DNA from: Auricularia sp. M13 | Lineage: Eukaryota; Basidiomycota; Agaricomycetes; Auriculariales; Auriculariaceae | Direction: 5' to 3' | Assembly (NCBI GenBank): GCA_037042915.1 | Contig: CM073194.1 | Span: 496,001 to 560,000 of the forward strand | Length of the DNA stretch: 64,000 nt | Shown here: positions 33,108-44,789 of the stretch, in pieces | Numbering within the stretch: position 1 is the first letter of the stretch | Layout of the letters: each line of letters starts with the position of its first letter | Translations under genes and position numbers: made by a program | Notes under the pieces: generated by a model | What the model was told of the DNA's origin: nothing | Seen by the model: the letters and a program-made list of their open reading frames with translations, nothing else | The model's database searches: none

Positions 33108-34235
33108 CGTATTACAAACTTCGGAAGTTCGGAATATGCGCTGAATGTTGTGAATGTTGTACGATAAGCTCCGCAAATAGTAAAAGCGGCAAGATTCGCT
33201 GAGATCAACGTGCTGCCACGCTGTCTGTGCAAGGGATGAATGAATTGAATCGCAAAAGTTCGATGACAACAGAGATTGAGACTGCCGTGGGCCATCGCTC
33301 ATGCCCGCTGGCGCGTATGATACACACATAGAAGCTACTGGACTCTGGAGCGCATCCCCTTCCGAGAGCAGCAGGATGTCGCTGATCGACGAGCACAGTC
33401 TACGCGTGACAATATTTTTTTGTAATGCCGATTTTGCGAATCGCGACTCATGGGGAATGCAGTCGCGCTTCGGATGTGAAGAAAAGTTGCACCAGTTGAG
33501 GTCGTACAGTAACTGGCCAGGGCGCCTTCGATTCGTGGGAGAGGTTGAAGCTGCGTTGAAGGTTGGCAGAAGGAATCGGATGACTCGGGCCGAACCGGTT
33601 TGATCTTTGACCTGCCACGTGGCACTTGCTTGCCTTCCAACTTCCAACTCGTCCGCTTCCAGCTTGTCCGTGACAATATGGACCGATGCTGGCGACTTCC
33701 ACGCGCGGATAATTGCCTGCCAGCTTATCAGCTCCGGTTCTCTTGCGTCATGTAGCCCGGCTACCCCCAATCTTGTCGCTGCTCAGTTCTGCACTGTCCC
33801 CAATCTGTCGCCTGCTTTTGCACCCAAAGCCGAGACGGGCGACTGCCAAATGTCGTCTGCCACCGACTATGCTATCTCCTGCACTCCATTATCTTTATAA
33901 AACTCTGCTCAGTGCTGACGACTCTCTCGTGTTGTATGGACCTCCTGCTACAGTATCGGTACGCCGCGGTGCGCCGCTCGCCGTTTTCTTTTCGCCGGAA
34001 GCTCCAATCCGAAAGGTCGTTTTCTTTTCAATTCCAAGTCTATTTACTTACCCAAGTACTCGAAACCAGTGGCACGCCAACCAGGCCCAATGTGACGACC
34101 TCGCCCCAATTAACTCGACAGACTCCCATTGCGACGCATTTACACACTCAACATCACTGCAGCAAACAGAATCCCTACGTACTCTGAGCACATTGTCCCC
34201 TGATTCGACGACCTTTCTTCTGATCGCTGCAGCTT
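33108..34235. other. Intergenic, no gene recognised
   Basis: Contains TTTATAAAA at about 33894 followed by TGCTGACGACTCTCTCG, which faintly resembles the leader of the recurring promoter module but lacks its 16-base core. Long minus-strand frames at 33.1-33.8 kb match nothing. Confidence 0.35.
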
Positions 34236-34799
34236 TCAGCCGCATGTCGCACATCCATCGGGGCGGTTGGAGAGGCACTGCGAGCAGCACACGCCATCGA
34301 GGTTCGTGTCCGCCGTAATTCCAGAATAGCCGTATTGAACGCAGCCGACATAGGTGGAAGCCGCCGCGGGATAGAGGTCCGCGTAGATGAGGTTGGACGG
34401 GCGCGCGGTCCAGCTGATGCAGCATTGGCCGTTCGTCGTCAAGCAGAGTGCGATCGCGTTTGCTGGAAGCACAGCGGCGTTGGACGACAGGCCAATGTTG
34501 TAGATGAGGTTCCAGCAGGGGTCGGCGTTGGGCACGTTCGAGCCGTCGCAGAACACCTGGTTCGAGCCGCAGCGCTTCTGGATGCTGCCGAGCCAGCCCG
34601 CGCTCCGAGCTACCGCCGGTGTTGTGATGTTTGTGCCGTCCGCGAGACCGTAGAACACGATCGGGCCGGCGGGCGACTGGACCGTCTCGATGGGCGCGAC
34701 CTTCTTGGGGCTTGCCGCAGCAGTAGCGTGCGGAAGCTCCGGCAGCGCAAAGACCTGCGCAGCAACGAGCAAGGTGACAACGAAACCCGCAAGGAACAT
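34236..34799 (-). CDS. Secreted WD-like domain protein, paralogue 2
   Basis: Single exon of 187 codons starting at the ATG at 34799-34797. The signal-peptide-like start is MFLAGFVVTLLVAAQVFALP. A pro-segment with SPAGPIVFYGLADG is followed by IQKRCGSNQVFCDGSNVPN, CLTTNGQCCISWTARPS and CCSQCLSNRPDGCATCG. The order and spacing of cysteines match the gene at 25026, with extra cysteines at the C-terminus. A Lys-Arg before the first domain Cys again suggests processing. The function of the family is unknown. It faces the opposite way to its paralogue. Confidence 0.87.
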   Translation of the reverse strand: MFLAGFVVTLLVAAQVFALPELPHATAAASPKKVAPIETVQSPAGPIVFYGLADGTNITTPAVARSAGWLGSIQKRCGSNQVFCDGSNVPNADPCWNLIYNIGLSSNAAVLPANAIALCLTTNGQCCISWTARPSNLIYADLYPAAASTYVGCVQYGYSGITADTNLDGVCCSQCLSNRPDGCATCG

Positions 34800-34942
34800 G
34801 CTGCAGGGCAGACCAGGTCCGTGTCAGCTCCGGCGGGAAACCCGCGATTATAGCACACGCTCACGCTTCCGCGCAGGAAAACCCAAAGCAGTAGATCAGT
34901 ATGTCGTACTGATCTGGGTGGTCCTAGGGGCGCAGCTAAGAG

Positions 34943-34950
34943 CTTATATA
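34943..34950 (-). promoter_or_regulatory. TATA box of WD-like paralogue 2
   Basis: Read on the minus strand: TATATAAG, about 151 bases before the ATG at 34799. Same sequence type as the box of paralogue 1. Confidence 0.65.
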
Positions 34951-35877
34951 CTGGAATCGCCAGGCGCATGTTGCGCATCCCGAATGCCGGCCGCGTACCA
35001 ATCATACCAAAGGTATGGCGCTTTGGGGATCAGTGCGTGGGAACTAACCTCTGTCAGAATGCACGACCGTCGATTCTCAATTGCCAGCTAGACGCGCCAA
35101 TCGTCCAAACCGGGGGCGACAGCGGCGGTGGCGAGCTTCCAAAGCCGGGAATCACTTCGGCGCATGCTGACTATTGACGGGACCGCCGCTCGTTCTCCCG
35201 CGTTGAATGCATGGAGCACCCGGGTTTTGTTGGACCCAAAATGGCTCCGGCCTCCACCCAGCCGATCATCCTTCAGCGGAACACGGACGGCGCTACCTTA
35301 CGGACTCGTTCTTCTCATACACGGTACACAGGCCCATTTTGTCCGACGGTCGCGTGTCATGGAGACTTCGTTTGCTGAATCCGCCCTGGCCGGGCTTCCT
35401 CGTTTGTGTATTCCTCTCAATGGGGAAGTCAGATCCGCTCGCCGAGGGTCTTCGCGCTGCTCGGGCTACATGCTTATCCGCGGTACCGCGCTCCTACGCT
35501 TCAAGCTGTATCTTCGCGGGACTCAGGCATGCTGGCGCCTGCATCTCACCTCAAACATCACGCTAGGCAACACCCCCTCAGATGATAGTAGGAGAGCTAT
35601 ATTAGACATGATTGCGTACTTCCGCACGGGCTGCAGTTTCCGTTCTCGCGTGCTTGTTTGCCCTGGCCTGCGGCGATAGGCGCTCATAATACCGGCACCA
35701 AGACGATCTGCACACGGAGTAGCAATACGGCAGCTCCGGCGGAGGTACTCGTCGGATACGGCCAGGCCAGTCCTGCCGTATCGGCATTCCCGTGCGACTG
35801 TGGAGGCTATGAACCATCAAATACATAAGACCCGCAGATAGCCAGAGCTTCTCCCTGAGCCTCTTGCTCTGGCGCAG
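34951..35877. other. Intergenic, one long unrecognised frame
   Basis: A 183-codon plus-strand frame at 35128-35679 shows no motif, signal or membrane pattern that I recognise. It is probably non-coding. Confidence 0.35.
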
Positions 35878-37563
35878 ATGTCTTCTCGCGAGGAAATCCA
35901 GTTCGTGAACAACTGCTTGACATGTGCGCGCTCTCGCTTCCGGCGGCGAAACTCCATTGCTAAGATGACGGTGCAGGCATCCCCATCACGCTGTTTTTTT
36001 ACGACTGGGGTACGCCCGCACGAAGTCTGCGACCGACTGATGGACAGCTGACCACAAGTTTCGAATAGTCCTGACATTCGGTGACGAGGTGCGCATGAAC
36101 GCGCTACCGGCCGTTGTTCCCTCGTAGCTCATCAGAACGGGAAGGTGGAATTTATATGGGTATCCGTTCTAACTTGCGCGCGCGGGGGACTATCTGCCAA
36201 GTTGACGCCTCCCCCAGCGCCGGAAACTGAGCTGGAAGATCGATCAGCCTATCTTCCTGGGGGTGCGCCGCTCGATTCAACCAAAGTAGGTTGTTGACCA
36301 TGACGGTACCGTCCCAGCTTCGTTATGGGACCCTGGCTCTTATGGCGCTCATGGGCGTGCTGTTCAAACACGTCTCAGAAGCCGTGAGTCTGTTTGCCAC
36401 TGCGGTCGCAAAAGCGTTCTAAGATCGTCACGCGGCACATGGCTCAGGAGTGAGTCTTCCGAATCGAATCACTGCGCCACACCGTGATCGCATTCCCGAC
36501 CTCCGACCAACAGACACCGACGGCAAACATTGGCGAGCATCGCCGGAACGCTCGTTATCTTCGTTCTCGCGCAAGGTACGCCAACTCAGTCTCACACACA
36601 GCTAGGCTCGTCCATGTCTCAATGCTGCCGCTCGATCACACAGTGCTGCTGCAATTCCGCGTGTACATTATATATAATCGCTCGCGGACTATCCTCTGGA
36701 CGAACATCGGGCTGTTCGCCATTGAGGCGGCCGTGACGATTTATCTATTCTTGCACTTATTCTCGAAGTCTAATGGTGCGTTCGCTTGGGCACGTTCATG
36801 TGAGAAGCAATCTTGATGCCACGCGCTCCAGTGACTTGCCACACTATGACATGCAAAGCATATCCGCCCGAGTTCGGCTTGGTATACGTAGCGCGTAAGC
36901 ACCCTGAACTGGCCGCAGGAACTGCTGAAACTTACTCACCCCACCCTTAACTGCAGCGCTCCTTTATGAAACATATCTGCTTGGGCTCGCAGCCTGGAAA
37001 TCATGGGTCCAGCGGGAGAGCCTGCGCCAATTGGGAACCGGAAGCATCCTCGATATTCTGGTCCGCGGCTCCGTTCTTTACTTCGCACTGTACGTCGCAT
37101 TTGCACACATTCCCCACAACGCAGGCTGCCTGAGCGTCGGTCATCTAGTGTTGCAAGTGGAATGGCCATCTCTATGATAATCTTCTTCGCAGCTCCGGTA
37201 AGCTCATGAGCATTTCTTTCACGTGAGACGACGCTCAGAATCAGCAGAAATATGTCGACTGGCTAGATCTGCGCGTTTAGTGCCCTCCGCACGCTCACCC
37301 AGCTGATCATGTTTCTCTTCAGACTTTCCGACGCTACGGGGAGCATAGGCGGAACACACTTGATACTTTCAATGCGCGAGGCCCTCCTGCGCCCGGTCTT
37401 GCCAACTCAAGCATCCACAACCCTCTTCATCAATCACGACTCGCGCAGCGTCCGAATGCCTTGGAACTCGCGGCGAAGATATAACGCATCTCAAAGTTTG
37501 AAGGGTACAACGCGAGAGAGCGAGCATTTTTCTGATGGGAAGGACATCTTGGTTATCGTTTAA
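35878..37563 (+). CDS. 7-TM protein of the fungal DUF6533 type, copy 2
   Basis: Starts at the ATG at 35878 (MSSREEIQFVNNCLT). After an intron comes IPITLFFYDW, then GDEV and VEFIWV, IFLGVRRSIQPK, LRYGTLALMALMGV and ASIAGTLVIFVLAQ. VLLQFRVYIIYNRSRTILW, NIGLFAIEAAVTIYLFLHLF, YETYLLGLAAWKSWVQRES, SILDILVRGSVLYFAL, SGMAISMIIFFAAP and SIGGTHLILSMREALLRP follow. The frame ends at the TAA at 37561-37563 after a hydrophilic tail. Each block has a counterpart in copies 1 and 3 in the same order. About ten small exons are needed, and the exact splice sites of the first few are inferred. Predicted plasma-membrane receptor-like protein; ligand unknown. Confidence 0.7.
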
Positions 37564-38561
37564 CTACTAGCTAGTTTGGTAGTTAGCAACGTGACTTGAC
37601 TTTGTTATAAGGTGTTTTTTTTGTGGCAGAATTCAGACGTAATAAATATGTATGAAGCACTCTGTTTTATTATAGAGGGGAAAGGAATCTTGGAAGATAC
37701 AAAATTGAAAGAAGACTCGACGGAGCAACGGAGTTGTCGGATGTTAAACTGCTTGACCCGGAACCAGACGCATCAACTCAGCGTGCTACTGTTCGCCACT
37801 ACTGTCCATCTGGCGCCTTAGCATCCTGGAAAAGGTTGATTGATCGAGGACCCGAATGCTTGCCACTTTGCGCAGCCCGCTTACAGTATCCTGGCCAACA
37901 GTTCTGGCCGAAATCTTTTGCAGCGACATTTTGCAGGCCGAGCCGTCTGTGCTAGACACTGGAAGCTTTACTTCTCAATACTGCGTCCAGTTTATCTATG
38001 TCTTTGCCGGCATTGGGCTACCTCTGGCGCGGCGCCGGAGAACTTCCTGCGGCTCCGAACTGAGAAGTGGCGCAAAGAACACTGGCAATTCTTCCCGACG
38101 TGCTCTCTTGGATGTGCTCGCCTGGATATTGACCAGATTCCTGTCTGTTGAGCACACAATACCCCATACGCCGGCAGTGACTGTGTGCTCGATGCAGCGA
38201 CGCTAGAAAGCAATGCATTCCGACGCGCGTGACCTGTTCGTCTGCTGGATCTTCCTCAAATACGACGCTACTAGTCCTAAAAGCCCATAATATTCCCGTC
38301 TAAAGCGACCTTTGAACCGTTCAGGGCGACACGGTCGGTTGCGATCGGCTCCAAGCACACGACCGTCCCGCGGCACCGAAAACACACTGCAAAAATCCTG
38401 TCCTGTCATGCGCTCCCGCAGATTCCCTGCGCTGTAGCTTCTTGAACACGCTTCCCGCCAATTTCCCGACGACAGGGCCGCTGTAGACCCGCAGAAGTCG
38501 CTAGGCGATAAATACCTGGAGCATAGGGCTTTTTTGCCCTTCTCGCCGCTGGGACCACACC
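37564..38561. other. Intergenic between 7-TM copies 2 and 3
   Basis: The first part is A/T-rich (37.56-37.75 kb). The rest has long frames on both strands with no recognisable content. Confidence 0.4.
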
Positions 38562-40129
38562 ATGTCAACCATGTCGATTGATATGGTCGACACCTCTTTA
38601 ACATGTGAGTCCGTATCGCCATTTTCCGCCCTCTTAACTGACGAACATTCAGTTATCCCACTTACACTCGTTCTATATGACTGGCGTGAGTGATTTCCGA
38701 AGATTCAATCGTCTATCTTGACCAAAGGTCGCAGTTCTAACATTCCATGAAGAGGTAGGTGGACCCGGCATGAACCTTTTGACCCGTGGACCCTGACCAG
38801 ACGTGTCAAGGTCGAGTTCATATGGGTCAGTCCAAGTTCAGACTGCAGCTCTCGATGACTCTGCTAAACGCCGTCCCAGCGTCTGCGACCCATACAGAAG
38901 CAAATTCCATTCGTACTTGTGAGCTGCCAGCTGCCGCCATCGCCGCACTGTTCGCCATAGGAAATCCGGGCTGATTATCGCAGCTCAGATACGGCACCCT
39001 GGTGTTCGTGACGCTGGCCGCCATGTCCGTCGAGCCTCTTTCGCAACACGTCAGTACCCTAGCTGTTTCAATTCATTCGAACCTTGACACCCCTATGCAG
39101 GCGTGAGCTGCTTCGGACGATATCCAGGACTGCACAAAGCTCACCAGCGGCAGCATCTACATCAAGGCGTGGAATCGCGAAATAGTGATGTGTATTATCG
39201 TCGTCGCTGTGCACAGTACGTCCTCCTTCGCTGCACTGGACGCGTTGCTCATCTTGTCCTTCCCTAGTCCTTCTGCAGCTCCGCATCTATGTCATGTACA
39301 ACCGCTCGCGTGTCATCCTCTGGGTCAACGCCGCGCTATTCCTCGCCGAATGCGCGGTTACACTCTATTTGACGTTGGATCTTTCCAAGAGAATCGTACG
39401 TCCATATGCGTCTCGCCTGAATCCTCGACTAAACACGGATCCTGCACTGGCAGAAATTCACAGGAACACCAGCTCCCGTTCTGGCTGATGGATGCCGCAC
39501 ATGTAGTGCATTCCCGCGGTCATATGGCTATGCCTACATCGCCCGTGAGTGACGTACCATCGGGCGTAATGGTGAGTCACCGGGTTTGCGGTGTAGCTAT
39601 GACGTTCGAAGCATACCTTGTCGCGCTGGCCGTGCGCCAGAGTTGGATCAACCGCGAGGCCACGCGCGAGCTCGGATCCAGCAGCACGTTGGACATCCTG
39701 GTCAAAGGATCCGTGCAATACTTCGCGCTGTACGTCTGTCTTCCTGCACCTCGTGCTGTAATATCGCCTCTTGAATTGTTCGTTCTCTTGTCGTAGGGTG
39801 GCGGGTGGCATGGCTGTCTCGATGATCATGTTCTTCGCGGACGCAGTAAGGACCGGCGGCTATTCCAGTTTGGTTAACGCCCTGAATAATGTGCAGAAAC
39901 ACGCACTCTGGGTCGATCTGTACGTTCTGATCACTGATTTCATTTGGCCTGACACCCAGGACGTCGGTACAGATTGACAGATGCAACTGCGAGCATCGGG
40001 AGCACTCGCCTGATTCTCTCGGTGAGGAAGGCTTTACTCAACACATCGGTCACGCAGCGCACCACGGAGCATGGCATTTCGTTTCAAAGGTTCGAGCGAG
40101 AGGAGGTGGACACGTACGGGAATGTATGA
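38562..40129 (+). CDS. 7-TM protein of the fungal DUF6533 type, copy 3
   Basis: Starts at the ATG at 38562 (MSTMSIDMVDTSLT). The next exon reads IPLTLVLYDW. Further blocks are EEV-VEFIWVS, LRYGTLVFVTLAAMSVEPLS, LQLRIYVMYNRSRVILWVNA, ALFLAECAVTLYLTLDLS, FEAYLVALAVRQSWINREA, STLDILVKGSVQYFAL, AGGMAVSMIMFFADA and SIGSTRLILSVRKALLNTS, with the stop TGA at 40127-40129. One exon between 39080 and 39190 is hard to place, so a small lesion cannot be excluded. The cytoplasmic tail is hydrophilic. It ends 184 bases before the stop of the convergent secreted-protein gene. Confidence 0.68.
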
Positions 40130-40312
40130 ATGAAGGTAAGCTTCGCAGTGCCTGCTGTTGACTGGAGTGACGACTCAAATCGAGCGGCAGGAGTATGAAA
40201 AATAGCAATGTATTAGCCATCAGTATTTAGGCCATCGGTATGTAGCAATGTCCATTCTGCTAAGGAGCTAGTTCAAAAGAAGGTCGGGGAGTCCGCATCC
40301 GAGTCCGTTCGT

Positions 40313-40992
40313 TTAGTTCGGCGTGAAGTAGATGGTGTACTCGACGGGGAAGGGGGCATCGTGAATTTCTACGCAGCGGCGCGTGAGCTTCAGGCACGAG
40401 TCTTGGTATCAGAGGGCGGGAAGACTCACCAGAGACGACCTGGGTGCCGCCGAGGAAGGGGAACGCGGTGTGGTACGGCTTCTCGTCGCCGAGGAAGTGG
40501 ATGGCGTTCTCGCCGTCGATGGTCTGGCATCGCGTGTGTCAGAAAAATGCGTGGCAAGATAAATGGCTAGTCGTGTGCTTACCCATCCCTGCTCGAGCTG
40601 CGCGCGGTCGCAGTCCTGGAGGGTGACGATGCCAATCCCGGTCTCGACGGTGAGGCATCCGCGGCTGCCCTGGAACTCGGCAGAGATGCGCCTGCCGGTG
40701 CGTCAGCAGACCGCAAACGCTGAGCGACTGGAGACAGTATAGGGAGCGTCACATACACGAAGTCGTCGCAGGATTCGATCGTGAACTCCTGGTCCTCGTA
40801 GGCGCGCTGCAGGATCGGCTTGAGGTTCGCGTCGGAGATGGGCGTAAGCGCGAGCTTGGGGTTGAAGGCCTCCGGGCGCGGGTCGACGATGGTCAGGTGA
40901 CCAGTGCTGGTAGCGACGCAGTTTTCGCGCTTGGTGGGGATGGCGAACGCGCTGACGGCGGCGGCGAGCACAAGGAGGGACGAGGCGAGCAT
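40313..40992 (-). CDS. Small secreted protein, paralogue 2
   Basis: Starts at the ATG at 40992-40990 (MLASSLLVLAAAVSAFAIPT, signal-like), followed by GHLTIVDPRPEAFNPKLAL, a CDDF block, an intron, GSRGCLTVETGIGIVTLQDC, an intron, TIDGENAIHFLGDEKPYHT, an intron, and the final exon ending EYTIYFTPN at the TAA at 40315-40313. It has the same four-exon plan and cysteine positions as the gene at 22144. About 160 residues, extracellular by prediction. No known domain. Confidence 0.8.
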
Positions 40993-41068
40993 GGTGATGT
41001 TGGTAGTGTAGGTGGGAGGGATCGAGTACCGAGAGTGGTTGATGCCTGGAAAGCCTGCCAGCCTCTGG

Positions 41069-41076
41069 TATTTATA
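41069..41076 (-). promoter_or_regulatory. TATA box of secreted-protein paralogue 2
   Basis: TATAAATA on the minus strand. Its first base is 84 bases before the ATG, exactly the spacing found at paralogue 1. Confidence 0.75.
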
Positions 41077-42314
41077 CTTTGTGGATAGCAAGCCGAGATC
41101 GACAGACCGCCGAGATCGACAGTGCGCAGCGCAGCCCGATTTGTCTTTCGGCACAATCATGTGGATCCGCGCAGCATCAAAGCGTGCAGCAGCGAATCGC
41201 GGCATCATAGTCTCGTGATCATCGGTCAATGGCCATGTCTCTGAGGGCATTGACTGGAAGACGCTATTTTTGTGTTCAGCGATGCCGACAATGAGCGCTC
41301 AAGCAGCCGCGCGCTCTGAGCCACCTACTCACGACCGGAATGAAAGTAGAGCCACATATTGAAGTGAGTTCGAGGAGTAAACCCAACGTGACGAGATCTG
41401 CCAAAATGTCGATCCTCAGTCTGACAGGCTGTGCGGTCGATCGAGCCTCTGAGATCTTTGAATGCTGGGGCTGCCTGGACTGCGCAGAACGGTGGAGCAA
41501 ATTTGGCGATGTTCGGAGGGCGGCCGGGGGTTTGTGTCAGCAGCACCCGGCGGCGAAGGACTGGTACGTATTCCACATTGAACGAGAGCCGAGGCTATGC
41601 GATGCTTAATTACTTTGTCAAGGTCCCGCAGTACGTCCAGACCAGAAATACGTTTTATGCAGTTGCAGACTCGGCACGAGCACATGTAGAAGGCGGTGTT
41701 TTCAATTTCAGGCGAAAGGCAGGCGCGGGGAATTTTGACAAGGTGAAGGCAAGCACACAGACAAGATAGACTTCCGGGCAGCGAAAGCGTCTGGAGAATT
41801 TGCCCCTCGTATCCCATTCAATTGTAACGCACGGGAACCGTTCATAGTGTGCAGCAGCATAATATGGAGCTCAGCGGCGACAGGCTGGAAGCAAGAGCGG
41901 CGTCAGGAATCTTTTTGTTCCTACCGTGCGTACGAGCCGGCAAAGGCAACATGGTGCATTTAACGTGGTTTCCAAATCCTCCTCGTTTCCCCCCACCCCG
42001 CGGGTGAACCTTTCCCGCGGCTCAGTCCCTGTGCCAGTCGCAATCCAACGGCGCCGATGTCGACTTCTTCGAGCAGCGCAGTCAACAGACCAGAAGGGAA
42101 TATAGCGCTGGCGTGAAAGCGACTCTGATGATCTACAAATACAGCTGATGGAGCACACGCGCATTTTCCGTCGGATGCGACTAAGGGTGCGAGTCTTCCC
42201 ACAAACCCTCGTGGTAGTCGTCCATCACGAGCTGCCGTCGCACCACAGCAGAAAAAGTGGCATCAAACAGGCAGAGGCTTCGGGCTCTCCAAGCTGGACG
42301 CCCATCTGGACGAG
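41077..42314. other. Intergenic, no gene recognised
   Basis: Left part is the upstream region of the secreted gene. Right part is downstream of the dead F-box gene. Frames on both strands lack recognisable content. Confidence 0.4.
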
Positions 42315-43708
42315 CTACGCATTCTTCTCTTGGGACCGTTCGAGTTGGCCGAGCGCGCGGCCCAGGAACGCAACCTGCGAGGGCACCACGCGATAGTCCC
42401 ACATCTCCTGAGTCGCGACGAGGCCGTGCTGCTCGAGCACAGCACATGGCAGGTGATAGATGCTCTCGTGGCGAAACGCAGGCCCCGACCAGATATTAAA
42501 ATCGGGGTCCCACGGGCGGTCGGGCGGCCACAGCAGCGGGCGCCTGGTGTCGTAGTCGGTAAAAGTGACGTCGATGCGCAGCCTGCGCAACGCCACAAAG
42601 GCGACATCGGTCGAGAGAACACCCGGCAAGGGCGCGTCGTCGATGCGCAGGTACGTCAGATGTTCCGAGCAGCCGCTTTTTTTTGGCGATTGGCAGCTCG
42701 GGCGCCCAGTAGCCTACGTAGTACACGCGCCGCCAGTGCCGACGCAGCAGGACGACGGTGACCAATGCAGAGTCCAATCCCTCGAAGGTGATGCAGATAA
42801 GACGCATATAAGATTCGGCATTACTGTCGTCTGGCTCAATCCGGGTAGTCACGTCCCACCAGCAAGACAGTCGGATGAATGGAATCTCGTCAAACGCCGT
42901 GATACGCTTAAGGAGATGTATTGGGATCTTTGCGTACATCGAGTGACTGCAAGTGGACACCGGACAGATTGATATGTAGCTCGTCATACGATCCATCGGT
43001 CCTAGATACGTTGAACTGAGGCGGAGGTGGACGAGGTTTGGGAAATAATGTGAGCAGGAGATATCTAGAGCTTCGTCAAGCTGCACCAGGCGCAACAAAG
43101 GCACGTTGACAAACGCAGGAGACGGCGTGCGACCCAGCGTAATCTGTTCCAATACGAGCGTGTGAAGAAACGGCGCGCGTCCGCTGAATTGTTCCTGGGA
43201 TAGAAGGAGTCATTGTTTCCCTGGTGTCAGATAACTGGAGAGTTCTAATCTCCGGAGACGCGGCACGGCGTGACACAGCGGCTCAGTTAAATCGTAGTCA
43301 TCCAGTCTCAGAGATAGGTCGACGAGGATAGGCATAGCAGCTGTTGTGGCAGAAACGACAGTACGTCAGTGAGCAGCCCTCATGTGCTATGAAATAGGAG
43401 GCAGTGAAACTATCGAAACGGGAAGGGGCGACCGTGAGGTGTAAGGGAAGATTTTTTGGGACCGCATACTGGAGAAGCTCCTCCAGTTCCCGCAGCCTCC
43501 GCGTGCACGATAATGTAAAGAAATATATTCCCCTTGAAAGATATAGCCCGGCGTCACAAGCGCATGCATAGAATGTGCGTGAAACGCACGCAGCTGGGCG
43601 AAGCTCGCACTCAAGATATCCAAAGATCTCGATGATGAGCTCTGCGGGAAGGACGCAGGGAGAGCAAGACGAGAGGCTCGGCTTGCGCTCGTGGCCAACG
43701 TCGGCCAT
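42315..43708 (-). pseudogene. Decayed F-box/LRR-like gene
   Basis: The minus strand starts at the ATG at 43708 with VLPAELIIEIFGYLECELRP, a clear F-box motif. Leucine-rich blocks follow: MPILVDLSLRLDDYDLTEPL, PLLRLVQLDEALDISCSHYF, FPNLVHLRLSSTYLGPMDRM and VAFVALRRLRIDVTFTD. A frame change lies near 43330, an in-frame TGA follows TPGK Q near 43216, and an A8 run near 42685 shifts the frame again. F-box proteins usually hand substrates to SCF ubiquitin ligases, but this copy can no longer make a full protein unless introns hide the breaks. It is not closely related to the F-box-like set at 47.9 and 57.6 kb. Confidence 0.7.
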
Positions 43709-44239
43709 GCAGCGCGCAGGTAGGAAGCAGGATAGTCAGAGGCAAGTTGCGGAGATTTCCGACCGGGTTCAATTTGCCTTCCGCTTCCGCTCTACATCGT
43801 CTGCACCTCGCACGCCACCATATGCACATGCTCTATAATAGACCCGTGGCCGCGCCCTGCCTTTCCTGAGCCTGAAGAGGTCCGCGCGAGCTTCACGACG
43901 ACTATAGCACGAGTCTGAAGACAGCACGATTTTTGCTACGGCTGTCCAGCGACAATCGTGCCCGTTCTCACCCCCATCTCTCTGCTTCCTGCAGTGGATG
44001 GTACTAGAACGACGGCGAGGCTGCTTCTTCGTTCTCACTGCTGGCGGCAGGCTGGTACGATTTTTGCAATTGTCACGTCGTTTTCGAAGTCTCGAAACCG
44101 CATCGTCTCTCTCCACTCCGGCTGCAGCAATGATTTATCATGTCTACAAACTTCTGTAACCCTGAGCGTCTCCCGCACCTGAACGGCTTGCGTCGCCAGC
44201 TTCCTAAAAACGCGAAGGAATCGTGATACGGTCGCCAAT
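43709..44239. other. Intergenic, diverged repeat motifs
   Basis: CGATTTTTGC occurs at about 43926 and 44057, like the R1 repeat. No gene seen. Confidence 0.35.
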
Positions 44240-44544
44240 ACTGTCCATCTGCGAGATGCACGCCCAGAGCCTGTGTTGTGGGGATAAGGACACCGTGGAG
44301 CTGTGACTTACTGCACTGCGTCGTCATCTGCGATGGATCGGAATCCCTACTTGGGAACCTGCCTCCCATTTCGACATTTATGACTCATGTGCGGTATACG
44401 GGCTCTAGTCAGCGCGCCACGCTTCTCGGATGTGCTGCACAAAAACCCTGTCTTGTCCGGCAAAGCACGAGGCTCTTTATCGTCAACGCCTCGCTGTGTT
44501 GCATTGGTAGTCCAGACAATGCGACCATGAAACAATGTTGAGCG

Positions 44545-44733
44545 CGCCAACAACGAGAAAGGCTGCTATGACTCAGGCGAGGCTTTGTCTTCACAATGCA
44601 AGAGACGCCACATGCGAGCTGCAAGGCATAAAAGAGCGCTGTCCGTATTCCACGTGGGCTTGAAGTTCCATCATGAAGCCTCAATTTCCCGCTGACGACT
44701 CGCTCTCTCCGAGAATCGCTCTCATCATCTGCT
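44545..44733 (+). promoter_or_regulatory. Recurring TATA-promoter module, copy 3
   Basis: GCATAAAAGAGCGCTG near 44629 and the exact 16-mer GCTCTCATCATCTGCT at 44718-44733. A short frame from the ATG at 44673 reads MKPQFPADDSLSPRIALIIC, like the one in copy 4. Confidence 0.65.
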
Positions 44734-44789
44734 CTTATATCGCGGCTCGTGTTTGAATAAATGACGGAGGGTGCGTATCCAATGAGTCT

